Counted from the first letter of the stretch, positions 1-12,540 are shown. The stretch: DNA of 64,000 nucleotides from Dermatemys mawii (GCA_007922305.1 ML677335.1:37640642-37704641), one strand, 5' to 3'. Notes: generated by a model from the sequence alone, not told the origin. Made by a program: numbers and translations.

Positions 1-345
1 GAATTCCCTAGAAGAACAATAGAAATGAACAGGGACTGGGAGGAATTACTGTCATAGGAGGAAAGATTAAAAGAACTAAGTGTGCATGCCTTGGGTAGGG
101 CAGAGCTCGAATTGGGGATTTTGTGCAGGATGTGATAACAGTCTAAACCTTTTTGAAGGGTACAAGCACAGGAAAGGAATTACTTATAGTGTCACATAGA
201 GGTATAACTATGGATGAAATTAAGAAAGAGATGATTTAGGTCAACACTTCCTTACATATTGGGCTGTGGAAACATTTCTCAAAGGAAAAAGTAGACTCCT
301 CATTGCATGAGACAACTGAAAAACTAGGTGGAACAACATGCTCTT
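1..345 (+). mobile_element. CR1-type LINE relic, C-terminal end of ORF2, sense
   Basis: The DNA resembles the end of CR1 ORF2: a GGAAAGATTAAAAGAACTAAG-like block, then GATGTGATAACAGTCTAAA, a GGAATTACTTA block, GATGAAATTAAGAAAGA and GGCTGTGGAAACATTTCTC. These match the order of the conserved C-terminal motifs (ERLREL, MI..YK, LW..LP) seen in the other CR1 copies here. It is broken by indels and stops and is truncated by the window edge at its 5' side. A hAT element lies directly after it. Confidence 0.7.
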
Positions 346-360
346 AAGTGTACTGTAGGT

Positions 361-1115
361 CAGTGGTTTTCAAACTTTTTTATTGGTGACCCAGTTGAAG
401 AAAACTATTGATGCCTGCAACCCAACAGAGGGGGATGAGGGGTTCAAGGTGTGGGGAGGGGTTCAAGACTGTGGCAGAGGGTTGGGGTATGGGAGGTGGT
501 CAGGGCTCTGGGTTAGGGGTGCAGGCTTTGGGGTGGGGCTGGGGATGAGGAGATTGGGATACAAGAGAGGGAACTCCAGGTTTGGGAGGGCTCAGGCAGA
601 GGGTTAGGGTTCAGGAGGGGGTCAGGGGTCTGGGCCGGTGTTGCAGGCTCTGGGATGGGGCAGGGAATTGGGGCACAGGCTTACCTCCGATGGCTCCCAG
701 TCAGCGGTGCAGCCAGGGTGCAGAGGCAGGCTTCCCACCTGTCCTGGCACTGCGGACAGCACTGTTGGAAGCTGCCAGCAGCAGGTCCAGCTCCTAGGCA
801 GAGGTGCCCAAGCAGCTTCGCATGGCTCTTGCCCACAGGCACCGCCCCCACTCCAGCTCCCAGCCAGTGGGAGTGCAAAGCCGGCACTTGGAGTGGGTAT
901 AGTGTGTGGAGCCCTGTGGCCCCCACCGAGGAGGTGGCCGCTTCCAGGGCACAGTGAAGTGCCAAAACAGGTAGGGACTAGCCTGCCTTAGCTAGGTAGC
1001 ACCGCCAACAGGACTTTTAATGGCCTGTCAGTGATGCTGACCAGAGCCGCTGCGACCAAGTGCCCTACATTCTGCGAACCAGTATGGGTCACGACCCTCA
1101 GTCTGAAAACCACTG
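361..1115. mobile_element. non-autonomous hAT-like DNA transposon, GC-rich
   Basis: The left end CAGTGGTTTTCAAACTTTTT and the right end TCTGAAAACCACTG are inverted repeats. The flanks CTGTAGGT (353-360) and CTTTAGGC (1116-1123) agree at 6 of 8 positions, which fits an aged 8-bp hAT target duplication. The interior is very G-rich (GGGGT/GGGTTAGGG-type runs at 430-660) and has no transposase frame. The open frames here, including overlapping ones on both strands, are compositional artefacts. Confidence 0.85.
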
Positions 1116-1354
1116 CTTTAGGCAACAATCCGGCATTGACAAGGAAATGGACTAGCATGATGGCCTAATGTGTCTTTTTAACCTGTAATGTGTTTGTCAA
1201 AGTGCATATTACAGACAGTCCAGCGGGACCACCTCTTCCAGTCCTGATGACGAGGGGCTGGGATAGGAAAACGGGAAATGAGAGGCTGAAGTGCTTCATG
1301 GCCCTCACATAGAGTCATATACATTACAGGTGAAAAAGACACATTAGGCTTTGT

Positions 1355-1550
1355 TATATACACACTATATATATTGTATACAATATACAGTATATATATA
1401 TGTATATAGTATATACTATACACTATATATATTGTATATATGCTATACACTATATATATATATAGTGTATATATATATATATACACACACACTATATACT
1501 ATATATATATATTGTATATACTATACACTATATATATTGTGTTATATACA
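1355..1550. repeat. (TA)n-rich compound microsatellite
   Basis: About 195 bases of TA, TATAC, TATACAC and TATATATTGTATA variants. They repeatedly form AT palindromes capable of cruciform extrusion. Translations on either strand give only Tyr/Ile-rich strings. The region is expected to be length-polymorphic. Confidence 0.95.
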
Positions 1551-4500
1551 TCATTTAAAAGAGATGGCTATATAACTCAGTTAAATACTTCAAAAACATC
1601 ATCATCATCCAAAACAGACCTCACATAGCCACAGAAGATAGATAAACAGATTATATCAGTGATATTTCTGAAAGGCACAATCTGTGCATCAGAGTATTTG
1701 TAACCTAGATTTAAAACAGTGAGATAAGGATGAGGAAAAGCATTTGACAAACTCATAAGCTAGGATCGTCTGCAATCTTGGCATTTCTCTTGCCGTGCAG
1801 GGCCATGGGTCTGGGACTACACCCAGTCTCCTCACAGGAACGCTATCACAAAATGACTCCTAATGGATAGCATTAGCACTGAAAGGTCATGTCCGATCCC
1901 AAAAGAGCGTGCAGAAAAAAGTCAATGAGGAGTTAAGTGAAACGTCCATGGTCACGCAGGAAATTTGGAACAGGACCCCTGGATTCCTGCTTCCCCCTGC
2001 TGTAGTTTAATTACAAGACCATCCTTCCTCCATTTTCAATCCAATAACCTCTGTATGTTCTATACCATGGTAGTTTCTGAACATGAGCAAGACTACTCTG
2101 CACTTCCTCTTTTCCAAAACTACTGCAAGGAGTGTGAAGCAGAGATTTGTGGTGGTTTTCCCCTCCCCCCATAACATTGGCTTTATAGGTTGTAGAGAGC
2201 TCAAATTCCAAGATAAAGCTCTGCTTCAACCTCCACTTCACAAAACACTGGTTTGCTTGGGAGTTAGTGGATCAAGTTAATGGTTTTAGTTATTACTTTT
2301 ATGTCACAAGGAATGGAATTTATTTGATCAAGGGTCCCCCACTCACAGATGCTTAAGAAGCCCTCTGGGTAAGTCACACATCCAATATCAGGCTGACTTT
2401 CTCTTGCTGCTTTCTGTATCATGGAGCACATGGTGTTGGGGGTGGAAAGAGGGAAGCAGAGGAGGAAGGAGTTTAATAAATTGTTCTTTTTACATTTGAT
2501 TTTGAGGGAGCTTTCTGCAAGTTATTTATAATGAATCCTGTCTCAGAGCTGGTCATGGGGGCAGGGTGTTTTTTTCTTTGCTGACTGTGCAAACTGATAC
2601 TTTGGCAGAATCGTCCAGGGGAAGCAAAGAGACCTTTATTATATCCATCATTGCCAAGTAATTTGGCAGGTTCTTCCATGAGATGCATGATCTGATAGAG
2701 CTGGCCAGGTACCAACAGAAAAGATTAACTTAAACACTTTTAAAATCTCATTATGGGCAATTTGTGGTTTTGGCTGAAGAAAGGAAAGGGATAAAAACAG
2801 AAAGTAGTGGAGTGCTGGGGGGAAGGGGTTGTGAAATATTGATGCCATTTTTGTTGCTTATGCTGCACAGAATAAGAGGCCATGGATCTGTGCATATGCT
2901 GGATCTAGCTAAAGGAAAGAAATCCATTGGCTTTAAAAAGCCAACATTTGAACCAGACAGGTAAGAGAAGTTAGTTGGTTTCCCATTTCTGTATGTGATC
3001 TAGAGAAAACATTATTGTTAGAAGTCAGCTGATGGGAAGTGTCAGAAGTCAGTGGACCAGATCCTTGGGCCAGGCTAAGCTCTACATGGCACAGGACCAG
3101 GAGGGGAGCAGGTGGTTTTGTGACATCTTTGCTATTCCCTGATCTGAGGGCCAGCTATGGTCCCGTTCAGCCCCTTCAGTAGTGAGAACAGCTTGACAGC
3201 TGGTCTAACTTGTGCCCTGTTCTGTCAGCAACGAAAGGAGCCCACTGGCAGGCAGGAATCATTCCCTCCGCTTGGGACTGTGAAGGTGAAGGTGACGCAG
3301 GACTGGCATGGCAACTGTGCTTCCTTGGGACTCCTTTGTACGAGGGGAATTCCCAGGAAACTCCGTAAGCCAGAGCAGCACAAAGGGGCCATGATGGGGT
3401 GGCAGGATCCGGAGCCCCAGCTGGAATGGTGACAACACCCGAAGGTCAACAGAAGCAGGTTGTTGTTACTTGTTAATTAGAGTTTGGATCCAAATGTCCC
3501 CAGTTCTCAAGAGGTGTTGAGACGTGGCCTGTCCCTATGGGCAACATTAAATAATATTTGAAATGTTGGCATGATGGTGTATTTAGACCCTGCATGAGGA
3601 AGAAGTCAGATGCTTGGGGAAAGACTTGGAGATTTATGAGGGAGTATGTCTGTTTATCAAATTCAGAGTTTAAAGCCTGGGACAAACTTCCCAGCTACCC
3701 AGAAGGAAGACAGTTGAAAATACTCAGGCCTTGTCTGTGCTATGGCCTGAATTATTTTCAAATACAGTTATAGCCTAACAGCTGTAGCACGGATTGGAAT
3801 CCACGCTCACCATTTACAGCCAAACGCAGAAACCAAGCTACAGACTACCTGGGAAGAAAGAGAGAAGAGCATGTGTCTTAGCGCAGTTAAGAACACAATC
3901 CATCTCCATAATGGGCAGGGGCACTGTGCTAGCTACACTTAGCCAGGTTAAGTCAGGGGCCATGCTTTAGCACAAAACTATCTGCAATAATAGAGAAAAA
4001 GCAGGAAGAGGAGAAGGTAAAGTTTACTGAACGAACCACAGGATGGAAAGAGCAAAGCTCAAGTGGATGAGCGTTGTGCTTAACTTCACACTATTATGTG
4101 CCTAGAAGCAACAGTTGTTGGTGCCCTCTAAATGCCACAGGATGGGGTGGGGAAAGGATTGCTGTAAATGCTGTTAAAACCATTGTGTAACAGGTAACTG
4201 GTGTGAGGGTGAAACAAACTGGAGGCCAACTGTCTATGGAAGTCAAACCCTGTTGTTTGAACGGTGAAAGGGGGCTTTGGGCTAGAAAAGCCAAGAAGGT
4301 CCAATGAGGAGAAGCACATAAGTGTGTTTCTTCTTGCTCATTCTTAGTGATTGGCCAAGGAAAAGCTTAAGATTCTCTTTGAGGACAGCCATTTACATGT
4401 TACCTGTGGCTGAGAGATTCCTCTGACTTGGAAGGGTGAGGAGCTTGCAAGCCCCTCAGACATGAGGGAGCATTCAGTTTCTTGGAAAGTCCTGTTTACT

Positions 4501-5011
4501 CAACTGTCCTGCTCCCAGCTTAACCCATAGACAAGAACTATGTGTACTAACAAGCAAGAGAGCCTGGAAGTGACTGTCCCAGGACCTCTCTCTTGGTGAT
4601 TAGTATCCCATCAAGACCATCACATTTGGGTTTTGCCTCCACACAAGTGCTTGTCTGTGAACATTTGCATATTAGTTCTGTTAACCTCTTCAGCTTGGCT
4701 TCGGCTGAACTGAAGACCAGAGAGGGTTCGAATGGAGCCTCTGCTGCTGTCACTACTTCTTAAGGCTATTTCTAACTAGAGAAAACTGGCTTGTTTGTTT
4801 GAACATCCGGATTTTCTTTGATGCAACTTTTAGGAAACTGAAGATACGGGGAGGAAAATAATATCTGTGATGGCATCAAACTATAAACATCCGTTAAAAA
4901 AATATCAAAATCCCTACAGAGAATGCTGTAGTTTTGCCAGCAAACTAATTGAAATTACTGACGGAGAGGAGCTGCAATGGCTTAAAGTTTAAAATAAAAA
5001 TAAAACAAATG

Positions 5012-5125
5012 TAAATGTGGTCTAGTGATTAAAGCAGGAAATTACCACCAGAGTCAAGACTCCTGGGTTCATTTCCTGGTTCTGTTTCTGATTTGGGTGA
5101 CCTTGAATAAGTCACTGAGGCCAAA
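5012..5125 (+). mobile_element. tRNA-derived MIR-like SINE
   Basis: It reads GGTCTAGTGATTAAAGCAGG (tRNA-like box A region), then GACTCCTGGGTTC (box B-like), then a core ending GGTGACCTTGAATAAGTCAC. This is the standard order of this SINE type. It is degenerate and lacks a complete 3' end. Confidence 0.75.
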
Positions 5126-5290
5126 TTTTCAAAGCAGACTCTAAATTAGAGTGCCTCCGTGTTTTGGGTGCCCAGTTACGGACACAGAAGTCCTGATTTT
5201 CCAAGGGACTGATTATCTGTAGACCACTACAGGATTTTCAGGAATACTGAGCCTTCACACCTCCAGTTAATGTGTTTAAAAGTTGGATAC
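5120..5290. repeat. degenerate palindromic interspersed repeat
   Basis: It contains AGGCCAAATTTTCAAA, GTGCCTCCGTGTTTTGGGTGCCC and CCTGATTTTCC blocks, the 'lateral' motifs of a common amniote MITE-like repeat. Weaker relatives lie at 12425-12540 and 48783-48890. The family is not identified with certainty. Confidence 0.4.
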
Positions 5291-6785
5291 CTAAGATGTG
5301 ACCAACCCTTCAGTAGAAGCTCCTTTTGAAGTTAAAATTTCCATCTCTCATATTTCCCAATATATAAATATAGATAATACCATATATTGCAAGGGTGTCA
5401 TGAGGCTTAGTTAATGTTGTTTATAAAGTGCAGTATTAATTTGAGAGTCAGTGGACCCCATTACCTGCACCTTACTGCCACAATTACTGCTCATGAGGAA
5501 CTATAGTGCGGATGTATCCAGGTCTAAGTATAGTAAGGTTTTCTGGCTAAGTAGAGATGCCGTGGAAATTCAATGAGTTAGCTCTGCCTGAGTTCCTTAA
5601 ATTCCCAACCTTAAAAACTAGCCCAGGTCAAAAAAAAATAGCATCATATGGTTTGTTATTAAGTACATTAAGAAATTAGAAGAAAATTAATTTGGATTTC
5701 TAATGTTCATTAAAAAAAAAGTCCTGGCTAAGTCTACAAAGAAATGATTTATGAAAAATCTAGATCAAAAGAGATCTCACAAGATACCCTGGGCCCATCC
5801 CGAAAGCGTTCTACACAAAGGACTCCTTTTGACTTCCATGAGGAATTTTGAGTGCAGTGAGTCTGCAGACTCACAACAGTCTATTGACTTGAACTGTACT
5901 ACAAAGTCCTCTGGACCCAACCAATTAAGTGTCTCAAATAAAGATGTTCAAACTAACTGACCCCCAAATGATAGCTGCTTTTGTTTTGTCAGAATCATTT
6001 TCTTGCCCCTCATTAAATTTTCTTTATCTTTCTTTATCAGAGGAGACTGTGGATCAGAGGATTAAATTTTGGATGCATGCCAGTACACATTTACACTTGG
6101 ATGTCCAATGGTTTCTCATTACACACAGAGCTTCTCTTTACAATACTGCTGCAAATTTACTATTCTGATGTAGTGTCAATTTCAGTTTTTTTGCGTGTTA
6201 CAGTTGCCAGTCAGATTTCAGGGAAGCCCTGTAAATGGATTATTTTAGCAGCTTGGCTGTCAGTCAGTTCAGTTCATTCAGGTTACCATTGTTGTCTGAT
6301 CTCAGAAGCAAAACATTATTGCAACACCGAAGAATATAAATATGTAAAAAGCAGTCAAGGTTGTTCAGTGATCATCTTCTCTTCATAGATATTACAGGTA
6401 GAAAAGGTCAGACTAGTTATGTGGTCCTTCTGTTCCCCTACCTGTTTTCTGCACTACACAGGATGAAACATGCTGAATGTGCTGTTCCTAACTGCTCACA
6501 CGTGCAACCATCAAAATAAAACAGTACTCACAATCTCTCTCAGCCACAGGAGCTGGAGTCCCAAAATTGTTGCCAGGTTCAGGTTTTCTGCCAAGCACCT
6601 GCTTTTTCTACATATAATTATACATGCAAAGCAACTTGGACCTGCACACTGAGAAACTGTACAAGCAAAACAAATCCTTTCCCAGAATGATGGACTCATT
6701 TTAATTCTGTAAACTTAATTTGGGAACTTTGTAAAATGTCTCAGGAGGGTAACAGAATCTATCACAGGAATGTATAAGAAAGAAC

Positions 6786-7156
6786 TGTAGGCTGGTGGGA
6801 TCCCTCAGCAGCCCAGGAAAATCTCAGTGCCTTTCCTCATTCTCTCTCAGGCCCTTCCCTCAGGGCAGATTTTATTAATTCAAACACTAAACTCACTAAG
6901 TAACACAAAACAAAGCCATTCCCCGTCCCACACAGGCTGTAGGGGTTTAAGAGGCCTTTCACTGTATATCTCCCTTGATGCTCCAAGGCCAGGCCTAGGA
7001 ACCAGCTCCCCTCTGATGAACTCTCTGAGCCATTTAAAGGCATCCCCAACCCCTTCCTGAATGGGACTGGTAATCAAACAGGGCCTTAAATGGGCAGATT
7101 GCCCTATTACAGGTACGCTTTGATAGGTCACCGTGCCCTTCTGACAGGGTATGACA
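6786..7156 (-). mobile_element. possible short solo LTR, antisense
   Basis: The segment begins TGTAGGCTGG and can end ATGACA, so both strands show TG...CA ends; the flanks GAAC and GAAA match at 3 of 4 bases. On the minus strand there is a TATA-like CTTTAAATGG (near 7030) and then AATAAA (complement of 6871-6876) in the right order for an LTR. No family could be assigned. The frames in this stretch are shadows. Confidence 0.4.
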
Positions 7157-7304
7157 GAAAGGTCACTCCCATTAGACAACAGTGGACAACAGTTAGTGGC
7201 TACATAGGAAATATGCAAATGGTTCCCCACCTGTCTGAATCACCTCTGGGAATCTGGAGAATTTGACCATAAATTTTCAAAGCATGTATATCCAATCTTT
7301 TCAT

Positions 7305-7412
7305 AAGTTACAAAGAGTCCTGTGGCACCTTAAAGACTAACACAGTCTTTAAGGTGCCACAGGACTCTTTGTCACTTCTGCAATTCCAGACTAACACGGC
7401 TACCTCTCTCAG
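7305..7412 (-). mobile_element. tRNA-type SINE with foldback 3' end (copy 1)
   Basis: Target duplications TCTTTTCAT lie at 7296-7304 and 7413-7421. Read on the minus strand, the element starts with the SINE head (GGTAGCCGTGTTAGTCTGG), continues into the body (GTCCTGTGGCACCTTAAAGA), then turns into an inverted copy of that body. Arms 7310-7338 and 7344-7372 are exact reverse complements (29 bp) around a 5-base loop. The single pair of duplications argues that it inserted as one unit. Confidence 0.88.
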
Positions 7413-9147
7413 TCTTTTCATCTTTGCTTTAACATGCACACATTATATGCTACTATCCTCAAGTTAAATACATGTTTGTATTTTTTATTGGCTGTACTTC
7501 GGGGGGAAAAACCCTAATATTTAACCAAGACCATTCCCCAACTCTGAAATAGCTGCCCTCCCACAATTGTCCTGTGGAGCCATTTGACCCAGGGAAACTC
7601 TCTCTGGTGTCCCAGAGAAAACATTATTGTTAGAAGTAAGCTGATGCCAAATGTCAGGAGTCACTTTCCTCTCTCTGGAAATATTTAACTTTCACACATC
7701 AGGACAGTCCATGATATTTCAGCATCCCTTCTTATCACATCTCTCTTTTTAGATGCAAAGTGTACGTGTATGCCCTAAGTATCAGAAACCCCACAAGTTA
7801 ACCCCATCACAAAACCCACATTATTCCACTAATCAAAACCTTGACTTCCCATCTCTTCCGTGCTGGATTTGCATTCTAAGTAAGTAAAATATTTGCCCCT
7901 ATAATCTCTTCATTCCCCTCTAGTGTTTCAGGATCCTGAGAAATATTTTGTTTAGTTGTATTAATTCTGATGCCTGCTCCAAATGTTGTCCCCAAAAACA
8001 AAGTACAATTATAAATACATCTATAGGAACAGATCTTTCACATAGACAATAGGGTCACAGATGCCTTAATTTAGCCCATTGTAACATGTGATAATGCATG
8101 AGAAGGAGAGAACAAAACTTCACTGAGTCCATGGTAAAGTTTGCAGGAATGGCAGTCAGAAGAAGCCTCTGTTTACTTGCAATATGCATGTTTTGCCATG
8201 AAAATCATTGAGACACAATAAACATGCTACCCCACAATTAAATTTTTTTTGCAAAGTCACTTTTCAGGGCAGAGCTGCGTTTTCAGCTTTTTGTGTAAGC
8301 TAAAACATTCATTGTCTGTGTTATCTTCCATCATGAGCCTGGATTTAAATATAGCTAAGGATTTACTGGCATTACTATAACATACATTTGAAATTTGAGG
8401 AAACACAAAACATCAGATGTCAATGCATAACCGAATACATCTAGCAGGATAGTCCAATGGTAGTTTTGACACAAACACCATGCGGACATGCTATTTAAAG
8501 ATTGCTTTTGTTTGTCTGTTGAGTTTGTAATTTAATGAAACCCTATGTTGGGAGAGGCAGATGTTGTAAATTTCCCACACACCCTGTCCAAAAATGACAG
8601 ACAACATTTCTCTCTCAAGTCTTCAGCCTTTCAAAACTAGAAAAAATACTATTGCTATCATTCCTGAATTCTTGCTTTAGCCTCTAATTCTTTACCGTCC
8701 TGAGATTCTCAATACAGTGGCTTTCTGGCATTAGGAATGATATGGGTAAAGGTCATATAGTCATGGCCTTTGATACTATTTTCAAGCCTAGTTAAAAGTC
8801 TAACGCTGTTGTTGTCACACAGTTTCTAAGTGTGCTGCTCACGGATTCAAACCATTAGAAAACATTCTGCACAAGCCAGTGGATAACTTAAAAAAAAGTT
8901 GATTACAAAATAACCGTCTTGGCACCATTCATAATTATTGTACATAGAAACCATGTTTTCAGGATCCTACTGGACAACTGGTTATAGCTAGCATCGTTCT
9001 GTCCTGATTAAGGAGATGGCCTTATGCTACTGTATTTATTCTGTCATGCTACAGGCTGTGTCATGTTCAACATCAGTTGTCAAACACTGTTGCATCCTTG
9101 TTCCCATCCCCTCAAACTGGATTGAGCAGAACTTAATATGGATGTGA

Positions 9148-10268
9148 TGTTGCACTCCATAATGTTTTATGGAAATATGCTTATGAGTGTAAATATGCTG
9201 TGACTGGAAAATGCTTTATGTAAAAGGTCTTTTGTAAGGTATCATTACAACGCTTATTAATCTACTGAGTGTGTTCCTCCTATTTGTATGTATGTATCAT
9301 TCTTCTATCTGAAGCTAGAAATATAAAGTATAACTCAGAGATACTATTGTAATTATGCAAAGTGTGATGATGGTTTAGAATCTTGATGGCTCCCAGTGAC
9401 TAGGACAGTTGGTTATAAATGACTCTGTTGACTTGCAAGCTTTCCTGTGATCATGTAAGCCAGCCCAGAAAGAATGGTGAAATCCATCTGAAACCTGGTG
9501 CTTTTCCACTTAGAAGGAGGGGTGGGGATCCAGAGAGACAAAAGATTCCTGCCTTGTGCCAGAGCTGTAAAATGGGGTGGAAGAGCACAAGGGTGGTGGT
9601 GGTCATGAGAAAACCCCTGCTTTTCACCTAAGATGCCTGCTAGAATGAACAAGGATTGTACTAGGGGAAAGGATTGGGCCCAGACTAGGAAGGAGTCTAG
9701 TCTGTGAAAGAAGTTTTGGAATATCTCTGAACGTGAGATTTACCTGTTGTCAGTTTCTTAATGTATTAGGCTTAGACTTGTGTGTTTTGTTTTATTTTGC
9801 TTGGTAACTTACTTTGTCCTGTCTATTATTACTTGGAACCACTTAAATCCTACTTTTTATATTTAATAAAATCACTTTTGTTTATTATTTAACCCAGAGT
9901 AAATGAATAATACCTGGGGGAGCCAACAGCTGTGCATCTTTCTATCAGTGTTGTAGAGGGTGAACAATTTATGAGCTTATCCTGTAGAAGCTTTATACAG
10001 AGTAAAATGGATTTATTTGGGGTATGGAGCCCACTGGGAACTGGGTGTCTGAGTGCTGTTGATAGGAGACCTACTGAGCAGTTTTTAGTTCAAGTTTGCA
10101 GCTTTGGGGGCATGGACCAGAGCTGGGTCTATGTTGCAGCAGGCTAGTGTGTCTGGCTCAACAAGGCAAGGTTCTGGAATCCCAAGCTGGCAGGGAAAAT
10201 GGGCCCAAAGGTAATTCCAGCACATCATGTGACAGTCCCAAGGGTGTCTCTGTGACCAAACCGTCACA
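9148..10268 (+). mobile_element. solo LTR of a retroelement, sense
   Basis: About 1.1 kb starts TGTTGCACTCCATAATG and ends CCGTCACA. In LTR order it has a degenerated TATA region (GCTGTAAAATGGGG near 9565) and a clear AATAAA at 9865-9870. I recognise the sequence as a common chelonian LTR, probably Gypsy- or ERV-like. The start could be 9143 rather than 9148, and a clean target duplication is not visible. No internal coding region is attached. The short frames inside it are shadows. Confidence 0.75.
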
Positions 10269-11789
10269 ATGAGTATGTCCAGACTTGGTAACTCATGTGG
10301 GGAGGTCCAAACTGTGTTCAGCACCTCTCATTGGAAATGTGATTAACTCATGTTAGAATGTGGGGTTGAACAAACTTTCTTACAGTAGATGCAGAGCATG
10401 TCTGATCAGACTAGCAGGACAACTATTTCCAGCACCAGCTTGGAGGTGGGGAGCCCTGCTGCATAGGACACTTAATGCCAAACAGGGTAGCTGTGGTAAA
10501 GTGAGACAGCCTCTGATTCTTCCCAAATACAATGAAGGTTTACTGGAGATTGCAAGGTTTGAAGCCGCAGAATTCCCTTTTGGACACTTGCATTGAGCAC
10601 AGCTTTCTTCTCTTGTTTAAACTGGTATGATTTGAATTGTAGTGATTCTCAAAATAAAAACGACTATTGGAACTGACTTGACACAGCCACAATGCAGACA
10701 AGTGTTGTTCAGGGTTCCCCACTCACCAATACATGTCAGTCCTAATCTTTAAGACTATCTAAGGTTCTAGTCATGGACCTTGCTGTAAGAGCAATTATGA
10801 AATGCACTAGAGTGAATGGTGGTTTCATGATAAGGACAAACAAGCATCTAGGATAAGACCATCATATTTTTATATTGTGACCTACTGTACTACTTTATTG
10901 GATTACAAATAAATTAAGTGTAGTTTTCATTTGTAAATTGCAACAATGGATGTAGATTATAATATAGCAGAAATAATGCTCCACTACATGAAACCTGCAA
11001 GTGAAAGTCTTCTGTAAATATTTGCAGCATATCAGTCACATAAATTCTAGCTACTGGACATTATATATGCATGGCTTGGATTCTGAAGTTAAGAATCCCA
11101 AGTTTCTGTATGTTTTTAAAATAGAATCTCCATCCATCCAACAGTGATATAACAAATTAACGTATTTAGTGAAGTAACAGTTCAGGAGGTGGGGAAAAAA
11201 GCCATGGAATCCTATAGAATAATTGATCATATGGATGTACTCTAATGTGCATGCATTCTTATACTCCTAAATCTTGCTGAAAATACTTAATACCATCCTA
11301 AGTAATAGGATAGTAAACCATTTTTGCAATATTGTAACAGACAAGAAGAGAGAAAACCCACACCAGATCAGAGTTCATCAACATCTCATGATTTCTGCGG
11401 ATGAGACCAGAAGCAAACAGATTCTGTACACAACTGAAGTTTTATTTTTACTAAGTACAAATTTTCTTTATTGGGATGTGTGTTGCCTAAAAGCATTCAA
11501 GTTACTCTGTGGCTGTTAGAATCCATCAGAAGATGTTAAGCAACCTTAAAAGCTTAGGCAAAAGAGTAAACATGATTATGAGAGGCAGTGATGTAGTTAT
11601 CAGGCTGTCAGTCCCACAGAGTAAAACATGATTCACTTTTTCCAGAATTTAGGATAGGAGAATGAATGGAAACCATGTGTATCTCAATACTCTCTAGATG
11701 ATGGGCATTTCAGTCATTGCTTTCTGCCCTTCCTTGTGAGTCATGAAATGAAGGAAATATACTCAGAAAGGGTAATCAAGGGAAATAAT

Positions 11790-11893
11790 AATGAGGAATC
11801 GTTATGGCACCTTAGAGACTAACAAATTCAGACTCTTCATTGTTTTTGCTGATACAGACTAACACGGTTACCACCCTGAAACCTGTCACTATG
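11790..11893 (-). mobile_element. tRNA-type SINE with inverted body (copy 2)
   Basis: It is flanked by perfect 13-bp duplications CAAGGGAAATAAT at 11777-11789 and 11894-11906. On the minus strand it starts with the head (GGTTTCAGGGTGGTAACCG, GTGTTAGTCTG). It then carries the body segment as TTTGTTAGTCTCTAAGGTGCC, inverted relative to the usual GGCACCTTAGAGACTAACAAA. It therefore has head plus antisense body only. Confidence 0.85.
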
Positions 11894-12424
11894 CAAGGGA
11901 AATAATGTAATTTGTGACCTAATATATTAACAGTTATCAGAGGGTCCCCCTACAATGCTTTAAACCACTAATTATATTATTTAGAGTGATCTGCAACTGA
12001 CAAAATTCTAACCAATTTAGCTATTTATTGTGAGAGTTAATTAATTACCTAATGGATTTCCTTTTGGGGCACTGTAAGGCAGTCTTACAAATGAATACAG
12101 ACTATCAAACAAAATTAAAACTTTCTTAACTACAGCTAGCAAATAAATACAGGAATGGGGAATGGACCAGTGTTTAATAATGGGACATGGAGCCTTTCAC
12201 TGCTAGGTCACCTATCCGAATTCCATCCATGTCTCGTAGCGAGTTCAGATTACCCACTGCTGACAGTTTGGTGGCTAGTATGAAATAAATCCCAATCCAG
12301 TTCCTCACAGATAAATTATGCATTTCAATGTAATAACTGACACCCTTGTTCTTAGGGTCAGAAGAGAGGTCATGAGTCAAATAGGAAGGGAGGCCCAACA
12401 GCCCTCTGAGGATTGAAGCCCATT

Positions 12425-12540
12425 TAAGACACCATCCACGAGAGCTGCTGAGCACTCAGCGCTTTTGAAAAAAATAAGACCATTAGTTTGGGTGCCAAAG
12501 TTAGGAGCCTACATTTAGGCACCCATTTTTGAAACTTCTG
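12425..12540. repeat. degenerate interspersed repeat with GGTGCC motifs
   Basis: It holds TTTGGGTGCCAAAGTTAGGAG and TTTAGGCACCCATTTTTGAAA blocks as opposed motifs, related to the repeat at 5120-5290. It ends about 190 bases before the ZCCHC24 exon. Confidence 0.4.

Noticed and set aside
1178..1628. Long Tyr/Ile-rich open frames on both strands
   Set aside because: They are translations of the TA-rich microsatellite and have no independent support.
2764..2964. 66-residue + frame ending at a strong donor, as a coding exon of ZCCHC24
   Set aside because: Its frame ends in phase 2 while the next exon starts in phase 0, and the peptide matches no ZCCHC24 region that I know; it is kept only as a possible poison exon.
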